From assembly GCA_028874335.1 (NCBI GenBank), contig JAPPJY010000070.1, positions 62,001 through 126,000 of the forward strand: a DNA stretch of 64,000 nt, given 5' to 3'. A model generated the notes under the pieces. That model had not been told where the DNA came from. It searched no databases and was given only the letters and a program-made list of their open reading frames with translations. The translations under genes were made by a program, and so were the position numbers. Positions 53,060 to 62,584 of the stretch are shown one piece after another. The stretch is from Gemmatimonadota bacterium (GTDB taxonomy: Bacteria > Latescibacterota > UBA2968 > GCA-2709665). The stretch's first letter is position 1. Each line of letters begins with the position of its first letter.

Positions 53060-53980
53060 ATGTCCCTAGCGTTCTTATTTCCCGGCCAGGGCGCGCAATA
53101 CGTGGGGATGGCCAGCGATCTTTACAGCGCCTCACCGATCGCACAGTACGTATTCAATCTGACCGACCGCATCTCCGAGACCGGGTTGAAGACCTTCTGT
53201 TTCGACGGTCCGGAAGAATCCCTGAAACAGACGGCCATCACGCAGCCGGCCATCTTCGCACACAGCATTTCGGTATTTGAAATCCTGAAAGACAGGGGCA
53301 TCAACCCGGACTTCGTGGCCGGACACAGCGTGGGAGAACTGGCGGCCCTTGTCGCCGCCGGGGTCATGTCCCTGGAAGACGGTGTGCGCATTGTGGGAAT
53401 ACGCGGGCGGGCCATGCACGCGGCGGGGAAAATGCACCCCGGCACGATGGCGGCCATCATAGGCCTGGAAGACAGTGCGGTCGTGGAAATCTGCGAATCG
53501 CCGGGGACGGGTGTGGTGGTCGTGCCCGCAAACTTCAACTGCCCCGGCCAGGTCGTCATTTCGGGCGAGCCGACGGCCGTGAAACGGGCCATGATCAAGG
53601 CATCGGATGAGGGCGCCAGGAGGGTTGTTGAACTCCAGGTCAGCGGCGCCTTTCACTCGGGCCTTATGCAATCCGCCCTGGGCACGCTTGAAGGCGCCCT
53701 CGCGAACGTTCCATTCTCACCCGCGCGCATTCCGGTGGTGCCGAACACGACGGCGGAACCCACGACCGATCCGGACGTGCTCAAAGACCTTCTCATCAAA
53801 CAGGTTGTCTCCCCCGTCCGATGGACGGATTCAATGGCGCGGCTCGTTTCGGAAGGTGTTGACCGCGCGATCGAAGCCGGCCCCGGAAGTACGTTGAAAG
53901 CCCTGATGCGGCGCATCGAAAAGGGGGTCGCCGTAACGTCCGTCGGAACCCTCGAGGACCTGGACAGTCTTACGGTATGA
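53060..53980 (+). CDS. fabD: Malonyl CoA-acyl carrier protein transacylase
   Basis: Moves malonyl groups from CoA to ACP. The protein (306 residues) begins MSLAFLFPGQGAQYVGMASD, has the nucleophile Ser90 in GHSVGELAAL, the Arg region RGRAMHAAG, and the catalytic His in VSGAFHSGLM. The start at 53060 (not 53021) matches the family N-terminus. It overlaps fabG by 4 bases (ATGA), implying coupled translation, and follows fabH by 48 bases. Confidence 0.95.
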   Translation: MSLAFLFPGQGAQYVGMASDLYSASPIAQYVFNLTDRISETGLKTFCFDGPEESLKQTAITQPAIFAHSISVFEILKDRGINPDFVAGHSVGELAALVAAGVMSLEDGVRIVGIRGRAMHAAGKMHPGTMAAIIGLEDSAVVEICESPGTGVVVVPANFNCPGQVVISGEPTAVKRAMIKASDEGARRVVELQVSGAFHSGLMQSALGTLEGALANVPFSPARIPVVPNTTAEPTTDPDVLKDLLIKQVVSPVRWTDSMARLVSEGVDRAIEAGPGSTLKALMRRIEKGVAVTSVGTLEDLDSLTV

Positions 53981-54723
53981 ATCGACTCAAGGACAAGACC
54001 GCGATCGTCACGGGCGGGTCCCGCGGCATCGGCGAGGCCATCGCCGGCCGCCTGGCCGAAGAAGGCGCAAGGGTGGCGGTGTGCGCCAGCCGGACCCTCG
54101 AAAGCGCACAGGCGGTGGCGGAAGCCATCGAGAGCCGCGGCGGGAGCGCGTTCGCGCTGAAGGCGGACGTTTCGAACGCCACCGACGTCGCCGAGCTTTT
54201 CAAGTCCGTCCTGGACCGCTGGGGCGGGGTGGACGTTCTGGTCAACAATGCCGGAATTACGCGCGACGGTTTACTGATGCGACTGAAGCCGGGGGACTGG
54301 GACGACGTTCTCAACGTCAACCTCAAGGGCGCATTTCTGTGTACACAGGCCGCCGTAAGACCGATGATGAGGGCGCGGTCCGGTCGGATCATCAATATCT
54401 CATCCGTAACGGGGTTGATGGGAAACCCGGGACAGGCCGGGTACACCGCCGCGAAATCCGGGCTTATCGGCCTGACGAAGACCACCGCGAAAGAACTGGC
54501 GAGCAGGGGCATTACTGCCAACGTGGTGGCGCCCGGATATATCCCCACCGAAATGACGGAAAAGCTCCCTGAACAACTCAAAGAGAAGATTCTCGAACAG
54601 GTCCCCCTGGGCACACCGGGAACACCCGAAGATGTCGCGGCGGCGGTCGCGTTTCTGGCCTCCGGCGACGCTGCATATATCACCGGGCAGGTCCTGGTCG
54701 TGGACGGCGGGATGGTCATGTAA
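53977..54723 (+). CDS. fabG: 3-oxoacyl-ACP reductase
   Basis: NADPH-dependent SDR that reduces 3-oxoacyl-ACP during chain elongation. The 248 residues have the cofactor motif [12 protein letters not shown] (residues 12-23), NNAG (90-93), and the catalytic Ser142/Tyr156/Lys160 (GYTAAKSG). The ending [12 protein letters not shown] is the typical FabG tail. It overlaps fabD and precedes acpP by 83 bases. Confidence 0.95.
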   Translation: MNRLKDKTAIVTGGSRGIGEAIAGRLAEEGARVAVCASRTLESAQAVAEAIESRGGSAFALKADVSNATDVAELFKSVLDRWGGVDVLVNNAGITRDGLLMRLKPGDWDDVLNVNLKGAFLCTQAAVRPMMRARSGRIINISSVTGLMGNPGQAGYTAAKSGLIGLTKTTAKELASRGITANVVAPGYIPTEMTEKLPEQLKEKILEQVPLGTPGTPEDVAAAVAFLASGDAAYITGQVLVVDGGMVM

Positions 54724-54806
54724 GCCGAACTGAACCGTCTGGCGACAGACGCGAACGGAGAGTCGCGCCGGGGTGTACAGTGCGACAAAAAAGGGAGACA
54801 GTTGCC

Positions 54807-55049
54807 ATGGCTGAAGATATCCAGCAGAAAGTCGTCGATCTCATCGTTGATCAGCTGGGCGTAGATGCCGACAGCGTAACACCGGAAGCCCATTTCATAG
54901 ATGATCTTGGCGCAGATTCCCTCGACACGGTCGAACTGGTGATGGCCTTCGAAGAGGAATTCGATATGGAAGTTCCGGATGAAGACGCCGAGAAGCTGGA
55001 GACCGTCAGCGACGTCACGGTTTATCTCAAGCAACGCCTGAACGAATAG
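54807..55049 (+). CDS. acpP: Acyl carrier protein
   Basis: An 80-residue acidic ACP. Ser38 in [13 protein letters not shown] receives the 4'-phosphopantetheine arm. The ATG at 54807 is 24 bases after an AAGGGAG-type ribosome-binding sequence with a second shorter match closer in; the frame could start 9 codons earlier but the chosen start fits the family exactly. It is placed between fabG and fabF as in most bacteria. Confidence 0.95.
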   Translation: MAEDIQQKVVDLIVDQLGVDADSVTPEAHFIDDLGADSLDTVELVMAFEEEFDMEVPDEDAEKLETVSDVTVYLKQRLNE

Positions 55050-55208
55050 CGGGCCGCAGACGGGACGGGCAGTTTCAACGGCTGGCGGCGCCCGTGAAGC
55101 GACGTCTCGACGTCAGGACTTGAGCGCAAGACACACGGTGAGCGTGGATTGTTCGACGATGCCGCAGTTCCGTGCCGATGCAAACACGATACCAGGGAGA
55201 AGGTGCCC

Positions 55209-56462
55209 TTGAACGGAAACCGAAGGGTTGTGGTGACAGGCCTCGGCGTCCTCGCGCCGAACGGATTGAACACCGAGGCCTATTGGGAGGCGTTGCTCAA
55301 CGGAGAAAGCGGCGTCGATCACATCGGCAGATTCGATACGACGGGATTCAGGGTTACGTTCGGCGCCGAATTGAAGGATTTCGACGCCCAACGGTTCGGT
55401 CTCGACCGCAGACTGGCCAGGCGCAACGATCTGTGCACCCAGTATGCCATCTGTTGCGCCCAGATGGCTGTAACGGACGCCGATCTGGACGTGGACGCCG
55501 GAAACCCCGACCGGATGGGCGTGGTTTTCGGCTCGGGCATCGGCGGTATCTGGACCTTCGAAGATCAACACACCGTCCTCCTCGAGAAAGGCGCCCGGCG
55601 GATCAGCCCTTTCTTCATCCCCATGATGATTCCGGACATGACGTCTGGGCAGGTTTCCATCCTGCTTGGCGCCAGAGGGCCGAACTATACCACCGTGTCC
55701 GCCTGTTCCTCGGCCGCCCACGCCATCGGGTGCGCCTTCAGGGAAATCCGCCACGACGAAGCCGACGTCATGGTTACCGGCGGCGCCGAAGCGGCAGTCA
55801 GCGCCATGTCGCTGGGGGGATTCGCATCCATGAAGGCGCTTTCCACGCGCAACGAGGACCCCCGGGCGGCCAGCCGTCCTTTCGACCTGGAGCGTGACGG
55901 ATTCGTGCTTGGCGAGGGGTCCGGCGCGCTCATACTCGAAGAACTGCAACACGCACGGCGGCGGGGCGCACGCATCTACGCAGAGATTTCAGGTGCGGGT
56001 TTCACTGCCGATGCGTATCACGTCACCGACATGGCCCCTGGCGGCGAGGGCGGCGCACGGGCGATGAGAATCGCACTGAACCAGGCAGGACTGAACCCGG
56101 AGGACGTGGACTACATCAATGCCCACGGCACGTCGACCCCGATCGGCGACCGGACCGAAACCGCGGCCATTAAATCCGTCCTGGGAGACCACGCGAGAAA
56201 GGCCGCGGTCAGCTCCACCAAATCCATGACGGGCCATCTGCTGGGCGCCTCCGGCGCGATCGAGAGCATCGCCTGCCTCCTGGCCATCCATCACGGCCGC
56301 GTGCCACCCACCATCAACTACGAACATCCCGATCCGGAGTGCGACCTGGACTACGTGCCCAACACGGCACGGGAAATGCCGGTCCGCGTGGCTATGAACA
56401 ACTCCTTCGGGTTCGGCGGGCACAACGCGGTGCTCGCGATGCGCAGCTACGACGGCCGATAA
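55209..56462 (+). CDS. fabF: 3-oxoacyl-ACP synthase II
   Basis: Elongating condensing enzyme. The 417 residues start NGNRRVVVTGLGVLAPNG after a TTG start codon (GTG two codons earlier is an alternative); GGGAG lies 9 bases before the TTG, and no ATG is available at the family start. The catalytic Cys is in TVSACSSAAHAIG, the first His in NAHGTSTPIGD, the Lys in STKSMTGHLLGA and the second His in NSFGFGGHNAVL. It follows acpP by 159 bases. Its TAA stop is directly followed in the same frame by the RNase III coding sequence. Confidence 0.93.
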   Translation: MNGNRRVVVTGLGVLAPNGLNTEAYWEALLNGESGVDHIGRFDTTGFRVTFGAELKDFDAQRFGLDRRLARRNDLCTQYAICCAQMAVTDADLDVDAGNPDRMGVVFGSGIGGIWTFEDQHTVLLEKGARRISPFFIPMMIPDMTSGQVSILLGARGPNYTTVSACSSAAHAIGCAFREIRHDEADVMVTGGAEAAVSAMSLGGFASMKALSTRNEDPRAASRPFDLERDGFVLGEGSGALILEELQHARRRGARIYAEISGAGFTADAYHVTDMAPGGEGGARAMRIALNQAGLNPEDVDYINAHGTSTPIGDRTETAAIKSVLGDHARKAAVSSTKSMTGHLLGASGAIESIACLLAIHHGRVPPTINYEHPDPECDLDYVPNTAREMPVRVAMNNSFGFGGHNAVLAMRSYDGR

Positions 56463-56480
56463 TCCCCGCAGGTAAAGCTC

Positions 56481-57230
56481 ATCGGACTTGTCAAAATCAG
56501 ACATACGGTTGCACGCTGGCTCGGGCGCGACCGGGTAGCGCATACACCGGAAAGTCTCCAGGAAAAACTCGGATATCGTTTTTCGGATCCCGATCTCCTG
56601 GTCCAGGCGATCAAACACCGCTCCTACGTCTACGCCGTTGACGAAGGGAGCATCGCCTCGAACGAACGGCTCGAGTTTCTCGGCGACGCCGTACTGGACC
56701 TGCTGGTCACGGAAAACCTGTATCGGAAGTTTCAGAACAAACGGGAAGGCGACCTCACCCAGATCAAATCCGTACTCGTCAGCAAAGTCATACTCGCGCA
56801 GCGGGGACGCGCAATCGGACTCGGTCATCACATCCTGCTCAGCAGAGAAGAGGACCTGGCGGGAGGAAGAGAGCGGACGTCGATCATCGGAGATGCTTTC
56901 GAGGCAATTCTGGGCGCCGTCTATCTCGACGGCGGCCTCAAGGCCGCGGACGCCTTCGTTCAGCGCCACCTCCTGAGCAACATCGAGGGAATTGTCGCCA
57001 ATAGCAGCTTTCTCAACTTCAAGAGCGTCCTTCTGGAGCATACGCAGGGGGAAGGCCGGGGACACCCCCGCTACCTGGTCAGCTCGGAAGAGGGTCCGGA
57101 CCACCACAAGACGTTCAGTGTCGAGGTGTTGATCGCCGGCGAACGAATGGGCTTCGGAAAGGGACGAAGCAAGAAAGAGGCGCAACAGATGGCGGCGAAA
57201 GAGGCGTTGCAGAAGCTGGGAGTCTCCTGA
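56481..57230 (+). CDS. rnc: Ribonuclease III without a canonical start codon
   Basis: Double-strand-specific endoribonuclease for rRNA and mRNA processing. SLQEKLGYRFSDPDLLVQAI opens the conserved part, NERLEFLGDA (56661-56690) is the signature with catalytic acidic residues, GDAFEAILGAVYLDGG is the second half of the site, and the C-terminus is a double-stranded RNA-binding domain (KSVLLEHTQGEG to KEALQKLG). From the fabF stop (56460-56462) to the conserved core there is no ATG, GTG or TTG. ATC at 56481, 8 bases after AGG, is the least unlikely start, giving 249 residues. The frame is shared with fabF across its TAA. Confidence 0.85.
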   Translation: MGLVKIRHTVARWLGRDRVAHTPESLQEKLGYRFSDPDLLVQAIKHRSYVYAVDEGSIASNERLEFLGDAVLDLLVTENLYRKFQNKREGDLTQIKSVLVSKVILAQRGRAIGLGHHILLSREEDLAGGRERTSIIGDAFEAILGAVYLDGGLKAADAFVQRHLLSNIEGIVANSSFLNFKSVLLEHTQGEGRGHPRYLVSSEEGPDHHKTFSVEVLIAGERMGFGKGRSKKEAQQMAAKEALQKLGVS

Positions 57231-57233
57231 TTC

Positions 57234-58109
57234 ATGCAGGAAACCGGATCGCGTCCATGGCGTTTCCTGAACACCGGGTCGGGGAACGCCTTTTTCAATA
57301 TGGCCGTGGACGAAGCCATCGTGCGCGGCGTTGAGGGGGATACGTCGCCGCCCACGGTACGGACGTTCGGCTGGACGCCGCCCGCCGTCTCTTTCGGCTA
57401 CGCCCAGAGGATCGGCCGCGAAGTCGACGCGGACCGATGCCGGCAGCGCGGCATCCACCTGGTCCGCCGGCCAAGCGGCGGGCGCGCCGTCCTCCACTGG
57501 AACGAGCTCACGTACAGCGTCACCTGCCGCGCCGACGACCCGCTGCTGGGCGGCTCCATTCAGGAGTCCTACCGGAAAATCAGCGCCTGCCTGGTTGCAA
57601 GCCTGCGACTCCTGGGCGTGGACGCCCGATTCGAGCCGCGACGCAATCCGGTTTCGTCTCCCCGCGGAGAAGGCCTCACCTCTCCCTGTTTTTCGAGTAC
57701 CACGCAGTACGAGGTTACGATCCACGAGAGGAAGATCATAGGCAGCGCCCAGCGGCGTCTGGGCGGCGTGCTGCTTCAACACGGCTCGCTGCTTCTGGGT
57801 CCGGAACACAAGCGTCTCATCGAACTCATGCCGGACCGTCGCGAGCCCCTGAAAGAACGCTTTCGTCGGGAACTGGACCGGCACACCGTCTCCCTTGCGG
57901 AAGCGGGCCGCCCCGCGGACTTCAACACCGTGGCGCGCGCCCTGCGGGACGGTTTTGAAGAGACCCTGGACATCACCCTGACCGGAGCGACGTTGTCTCC
58001 CGATGAAACCGCAGACGCCGAACATCTCGTTGAAACCAGGTACGGCACGGAATCCTGGAACCTGGGAGACGGCATGCGCCAACCCCGCATCGTCCGCCGC
58101 ATCATCTAG
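57234..58109 (+). CDS. Lipoate/octanoate-protein ligase family protein
   Basis: A 291-residue biotin/lipoate A/B protein ligase-fold enzyme. It begins with RPWRFLNTGSGNAFFNMAVD and carries LVRRPSGGRAVLHWNELTYS, the RRxxGGR-H substrate-binding motif, and the lysine in ERKIIGSAQRR. The family ligates lipoate or transfers octanoyl groups to E2 or GcvH proteins; the sequence does not separate LplA from LipM-type octanoyltransferase. It starts 3 bases after the rnc stop and is likely part of the same transcript. Confidence 0.88.
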   Translation: MQETGSRPWRFLNTGSGNAFFNMAVDEAIVRGVEGDTSPPTVRTFGWTPPAVSFGYAQRIGREVDADRCRQRGIHLVRRPSGGRAVLHWNELTYSVTCRADDPLLGGSIQESYRKISACLVASLRLLGVDARFEPRRNPVSSPRGEGLTSPCFSSTTQYEVTIHERKIIGSAQRRLGGVLLQHGSLLLGPEHKRLIELMPDRREPLKERFRRELDRHTVSLAEAGRPADFNTVARALRDGFEETLDITLTGATLSPDETADAEHLVETRYGTESWNLGDGMRQPRIVRRII

Positions 58110-58190
58110 GTATCCGGACCGCCTCCGGTACCGGAGTCCTCAGGCGTGCGCGCATGAAGCAAGCCGACTCCTTGCCGACTCCCGGAACGC

Positions 58191-58631
58191 ATGGACAAAC
58201 CGAAGACGCCCGAACCGGTACCTGAACTCCGCTGGACGGTCCATCCCCTCCTGGAAGAACCGCCCGCTAAAACCGGCCTGCTCATCCTGGTCATCCTGGG
58301 GCTGTCGATTCTGATTGCCATTGAATTCGGCGTGCCGGCGTACGGTTTTCTCTCGGCGGCGCTGCTCACGGCATCCATGTCCCGTTACTTTCTCCCCACA
58401 CGATACGCGCTCCTGGAGAGGCATATCCTGATAGCGCACCTTGGCGCGCGGCGGACCATTCCGTGGAGCAGGATTCGCCGGCACACCGTGGTACCGGACG
58501 GCGTTTTTCTCAGCCCCTTCGCCCGTCCTCACCGGCTCGATCCGTTTCGAGGCTGTTTCCTGCGCCTTCGCGACAATCGGGAGGAAATCATTGGGTACGT
58601 CCAGACCCGCCTCGCGGATGCAGCGCCTTAG
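58191..58631 (+). CDS. Small membrane protein with PH-like domain
   Basis: A 146-residue protein with two adjacent membrane helices (about residues 28-45 and 48-66), followed by RYALLERHILIAHLGARRTI and PWSRIRRHTVVPDGVFLSPF, a pattern of bacterial PH-like domains in which W-S-x-I is conserved. The last 14 bases overlap the start of the next small gene. No catalytic motif is visible. It is distantly similar in layout, not clearly in sequence, to the 151-residue proteins at 37-46 kb. Confidence 0.65.
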   Translation: MDKPKTPEPVPELRWTVHPLLEEPPAKTGLLILVILGLSILIAIEFGVPAYGFLSAALLTASMSRYFLPTRYALLERHILIAHLGARRTIPWSRIRRHTVVPDGVFLSPFARPHRLDPFRGCFLRLRDNREEIIGYVQTRLADAAP

Positions 58632-58944
58632 AACCTGGTGCGAACACGCTTTCGCCGTCAACCCTCCGGAGAGTCGAATCTCGGAGGAAGAACGTGCTCT
58701 TGCTGCCAAAATGGCGGAATTCGTCGTTCGCCGTCAGATGACCACGCCGGCGTTGATGGTGCTGGAAGCCGGCAGGCCGTTCAACTTTATAGGCAGTCAG
58801 TTTTTGGCTTTTCTTTCCCCCTTTGTCACCCTTATCTTCTCAGGCGCGGAATACGGTCGATTCGTGCGTTTTCTGGAAAAACGGCAGAGCGTCCAGACAC
58901 TGATCGATACCCTTGTGGAGGCGGAAAACCGACTGAATGGATAG
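58618..58944 (+). CDS. Small unknown protein upstream of the GlmL-like gene
   Basis: A 108-residue protein with an amphipathic N-terminal half (ISEEERALAAKMAEFVVRRQ) and one hydrophobic segment (FIGSQFLAFLSPFVTLIF). The ATG at 58618 overlaps the end of the previous gene and its stop overlaps the start of the GlmL-like gene by 8 bases, so all three are translationally coupled. The family was not recognised, but the segment TTPALMVLEAGRPFNFIGSQ looks conserved. A membrane-peripheral partner of the next gene is possible. Confidence 0.7.
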   Translation: MQRLRTWCEHAFAVNPPESRISEEERALAAKMAEFVVRRQMTTPALMVLEAGRPFNFIGSQFLAFLSPFVTLIFSGAEYGRFVRFLEKRQSVQTLIDTLVEAENRLNG

Positions 58945-60721
58945 ACCGGACGTCATCATCGCAACGGACTGCGGCAGCACGACCACCAAGGCCATTCTTA
59001 TCGAGAAAAAGGAGGAATGCTACCGGCAGACCTTTCGCGGCGAGGCGCCCACCACGGTCGAAGCGCCGTTTGAAGACGTCACGCGGGGCGTACTCAACGC
59101 CATCCAGGAAGTCGAGGAACTCTCAGGGCGCGCCATCCTGGACGGCGAACGCATCGTCACGCCCGCGGCAGACGGCCGGGGCGTTGACATTTATGTGTCC
59201 ACCAGCAGCGCCGGAGGCGGCCTGCAGATGATGGTGGGCGGGGTCGTCCAGGCGATGACGGGCGAGAGCGCCCAGCGTGCGGCCCTGGGCGCCGGCGCCA
59301 TCGTCATGGACGTGCTCGCTTCCAACGACGGCCGCATGCCCCACCAGAAAATCGAGCGCATCCGCCATTTGCGTCCCGATATGGTACTCCTGTCCGGTGG
59401 CACGGACGGCGGTACCGTGAGCCACGTGGTGGAACTCGCGGAGTTCATCGCCGCGGCGGACCCGAGCCCGCGGTTCGGCGCCGGCTTCCGGCTTCCGGTG
59501 ATCTATGCCGGAAACAGGGATGCGAGGGAGGACGTTCAACGGGTTCTGGGCGAAAAAACCGCGCTGAAGACCACGGACAATATCCGCCCTCAACTCGAAC
59601 GCGAGAACCTGGGACCGGCGCGCCAGGTAATCCACGACCTCTTCCTCGAACACGTGATGGCGCAGGCGCCCGGGTACCGTAAACTGATGGAATGGACGGG
59701 CGCGCCCATTATGCCAACGCCCGGTGCGGTCGGCCTGCTCATTCAGACCGTGGCCCGGCGCCGGAACATCAACGTCGTGGGCGTCGACATCGGCGGGGCG
59801 ACCACCGATGTCTTCAGCGTATTCGGCGAGCGATTCAACCGTACCGTGAGCGCCAACCTGGGTATGTCCTACAGCATCTCGAACGTACTGGCCGAGGCAG
59901 GCCTGTCGAACGTGATGCGCTGGGTCCCATTTGAAATCGAAGAGGCCGACCTCAGGGACCGCGTCAAGAACAAGATGATCCGGCCGACCACCGTGCCGCA
60001 GACGCTGGAGGAGCTGCAGCTCGAGCAGGCCATCGCCCGCGAGGCATTGCGCCTGGCGTTCGAGCAGCACCGTGCACTGGCCGTAGGACTGAAGGGTGTG
60101 CAGACGGAACGCACCCTTTCCGATGCTTTCGATCAGACCGCCGCGGGCGAGAGCCTGATTCACATGCCGGACCTGGACCTCCTGGTGGGCAGCGGCGGGG
60201 TTCTTTCCCATGCGCCCCGGCGCGCGCAGTCGGCGGCCATGCTCATCGACGCCTTCCAGCCCAGGGGATTCACGCGGCTGGCGGTCGACAGCATCTTCAT
60301 GATGCCCCACCTGGGCGTCCTGACAAGCGTCAATGAACAGGCCGCCGCCGAAGTATTCGAACGGGACTGCCTGGTCGATCTGGGCACCTGTATTGCGCCT
60401 TCCGGGCAGGGAAAACCCGGCGAGGTCTGCGCCACGTACGAGATCTCGCTCGATGACAGGACAGAGTCCGGCGACCTGAAAGTCGGCGCCCTCCATATGT
60501 TCCAAGGGGACCCCGACCAGGAGGTTGACGTCAGCCTGCATCCCGAGTCGGGCTGGGACGCCGGGGCGGGGACGGGCCAGTCGATCCGCCGAACCGTGAA
60601 GGGCGGCGTGGCCGGTCTGATTCTCGACGGCCGCGGGCGGCCGCTTCCGTTTTCGGACGGGGACGGGGTGGAGCGGGTTACCGCCTGGAACAGGGCATTG
60701 GATCTCTATCCCCGTCAATAG
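58937..60721 (+). CDS. GlmL/MutL-type ASKHA ATPase-like protein
   Basis: A 594-residue protein of the glutamate mutase L family. The ASKHA fold is shown by ATDCGSTTTKAILIEKKEE (residues 9-27), VVGVDIGGATTDVFSV (about residues 280-295) and a further glycine-rich block LLVGSGGVLSHAPRR (about residue 415). Such proteins are thought to act as reactivases or chaperones for adenosylcobalamin mutases acting on glutamate, ornithine or lysine. Here no mutase subunit is nearby; instead a peptide-type ABC transporter follows after 20 bases. The partner is therefore elsewhere or the protein has another role. Confidence 0.82.
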   Translation: MDRPDVIIATDCGSTTTKAILIEKKEECYRQTFRGEAPTTVEAPFEDVTRGVLNAIQEVEELSGRAILDGERIVTPAADGRGVDIYVSTSSAGGGLQMMVGGVVQAMTGESAQRAALGAGAIVMDVLASNDGRMPHQKIERIRHLRPDMVLLSGGTDGGTVSHVVELAEFIAAADPSPRFGAGFRLPVIYAGNRDAREDVQRVLGEKTALKTTDNIRPQLERENLGPARQVIHDLFLEHVMAQAPGYRKLMEWTGAPIMPTPGAVGLLIQTVARRRNINVVGVDIGGATTDVFSVFGERFNRTVSANLGMSYSISNVLAEAGLSNVMRWVPFEIEEADLRDRVKNKMIRPTTVPQTLEELQLEQAIAREALRLAFEQHRALAVGLKGVQTERTLSDAFDQTAAGESLIHMPDLDLLVGSGGVLSHAPRRAQSAAMLIDAFQPRGFTRLAVDSIFMMPHLGVLTSVNEQAAAEVFERDCLVDLGTCIAPSGQGKPGEVCATYEISLDDRTESGDLKVGALHMFQGDPDQEVDVSLHPESGWDAGAGTGQSIRRTVKGGVAGLILDGRGRPLPFSDGDGVERVTAWNRALDLYPRQ

Positions 60722-60741
60722 GCGTCGCAAGGAGGTAAGAG

Positions 60742-62583
60742 ATGGCTAGAGTGAGCGGACTGGCGATCCTCGGGTTGTTTTTCGTCTCCACGGCCGCGGG
60801 CGAAGATGAAACCCCGTGGCAGAAGGTTCAAAGAACGCTATTGGACACGCGGGAAGCGCCGGCGATTGTACTTGATGGCACGGAACGAGCGCCCGCCAAG
60901 TACTCCGGCGACGACACGCCGCAATACGGCGACTGGATGGTACAACACTTTCTCTCGGATCCGGAGAATTTCAATCCGTACGTTTCCAACGACTCAGGCG
61001 CTTCCACGGTACACCAGTACATCTTCGAGTCTCTGCTCGACATTGAGGACGAATCGCCTTACAATCTCAGAGGATTGGTCGCGAAGGGTCCCCCGGCGGT
61101 ATCCGAAGACAAGCTCACCTACACTTTCGACCTTCGCGACGACGTCCATTTCGCGGACGGCAAGCCGCTCTCGGCGGACGACGTCCTCTTCAGCATCAAG
61201 GTCATCAAGAACCCGAAAGTTCTGGCAGCGTCGCTTCGGAACTATTTCGCGGCCATCAGCGACGTCGAACAGGAAGGCAAATACAGAATCAGTTTCGTCT
61301 GCCGGGAACCCTATTTCAGGAACAATATCTCCCTGGGCAGCATGGAGATTCTTCCCAAGCACTTCTACGACCCCGACGGCCTGATGGATCCCGTCGACAT
61401 TGGAAGTCTCATCGACGGTTCCTGGGAAAGCGGCCCCCACGCGGAGCGCGTGCAGCAGTTCGCCGAGAAATTCAACACAGGCTACCATCGGAAAATGCTT
61501 GGCTCCGGGCCCTATCTCGTGGCAGACTGGGACGAAGACGTGGTCACCGGGCAGAAGGTGATACTGACACGCAATCCCAACTACTGGGGAGGCGACCGGA
61601 CCGATCTGATGCCCAAGGGATACGTGGAAAAGATCGTCTTCAAGATCGTGAACGATCAGGAGGCCGCGTTTATCGAGCTTACTAACGGAAACATCGACTA
61701 CTTTGGGCTCAGACCCCTTCAGTTCAAGGACAAGAGCTGGTCTCCGGATTTTCTCAAGCGATTCAAGAAGAGCGTAATCTATTCTTCGGGGTACGTGTAC
61801 ATCGGCTGGAACAATGCGCACCCCATCTTTCGCGACAAGCGCGTGCGCAGAGCGATGACGTATCTCACCGACCGTGAGAGCATGGTGGTGAACCTCATGT
61901 TCGGCCTGGCGGAAGCCGTTGAGAGCCCCATTCACAAATTCCGTCCCGAATACAACCACAGCCTGGAGCCCCATGCCTACGATCCCGACAAGGCGCTTGA
62001 CCTTCTGGAGGAGGCCGGCTGGACCGACAGCGACAACGACGGCATCCTGGACAAGGTCATCGACGGCAAGAAACACCCGTTCACCTTCGAATTCCTGGTC
62101 AACTCCGGGAACCAGCTCCGCAAAGACATCGCCCTGGCGCTGCAGTATGAACTGCAGGACATCGGAATCGTCTGCGAGGTGCGCGAACTGGACTGGACCA
62201 TCTTTCTGGACCGGGTGGTCCGCAAGAAGGACTTCGCCGCCTGCACGCTGGGATGGACCGGCAGCCTGCGCACGCCGCCGGATTCCTATCAGATCTGGCA
62301 CTCCTCGCAGTCCGAGGGGCAGGGGTCGAATTACATCGGCTTTAAGAACGAGGAGGTCGACCGCATCCTGGAATCCTACCGGAGGGAGTTCGATATGAAC
62401 AAGCGAATTCAGCTCTACCGGCGATTCCAGGAAATCCTGCACGACGAGCAACCGTATACGTTTCTGTGGAAGTCCCGCAACGCCGTTTCGTACAGCAGGC
62501 GCTTCGCGGGTGACAACTGGTATGCCTTTGGCGCGAATACCCAGGAATGGTGGGTAGGCGCCTCCAACCGGTTGTACCAATAG
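60742..62583 (+). CDS. ABC transporter substrate-binding protein, peptide/oligopeptide type
   Basis: A 613-residue family 5 solute-binding protein. It has a short signal peptide (MARVSGLAILGLFFVSTAAG). Recognisable segments include LVAKGPPAVSEDKLTYTFDL followed by RDDVHFADGKPLSADDVLFS (the SBP_bac_5 signature), VILTRNPNYWGG and VYIGWNNAHPIFRDKRVRRA. Periplasmic, binds a peptide, nickel or another oligomeric ligand. GCAAGGAGG lies 7 bases before the ATG. The permease gene follows after a dispersed repeat that lies between them. Confidence 0.92.
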   Translation: MARVSGLAILGLFFVSTAAGEDETPWQKVQRTLLDTREAPAIVLDGTERAPAKYSGDDTPQYGDWMVQHFLSDPENFNPYVSNDSGASTVHQYIFESLLDIEDESPYNLRGLVAKGPPAVSEDKLTYTFDLRDDVHFADGKPLSADDVLFSIKVIKNPKVLAASLRNYFAAISDVEQEGKYRISFVCREPYFRNNISLGSMEILPKHFYDPDGLMDPVDIGSLIDGSWESGPHAERVQQFAEKFNTGYHRKMLGSGPYLVADWDEDVVTGQKVILTRNPNYWGGDRTDLMPKGYVEKIVFKIVNDQEAAFIELTNGNIDYFGLRPLQFKDKSWSPDFLKRFKKSVIYSSGYVYIGWNNAHPIFRDKRVRRAMTYLTDRESMVVNLMFGLAEAVESPIHKFRPEYNHSLEPHAYDPDKALDLLEEAGWTDSDNDGILDKVIDGKKHPFTFEFLVNSGNQLRKDIALALQYELQDIGIVCEVRELDWTIFLDRVVRKKDFAACTLGWTGSLRTPPDSYQIWHSSQSEGQGSNYIGFKNEEVDRILESYRREFDMNKRIQLYRRFQEILHDEQPYTFLWKSRNAVSYSRRFAGDNWYAFGANTQEWWVGASNRLYQ

Positions 62584-62584
62584 A

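Noticed and set aside
55989-58082. A 697-codon minus-strand frame across fabF, rnc and the lipoate ligase
   Set aside because: It is antisense to three recognised genes; a high-GC shadow.
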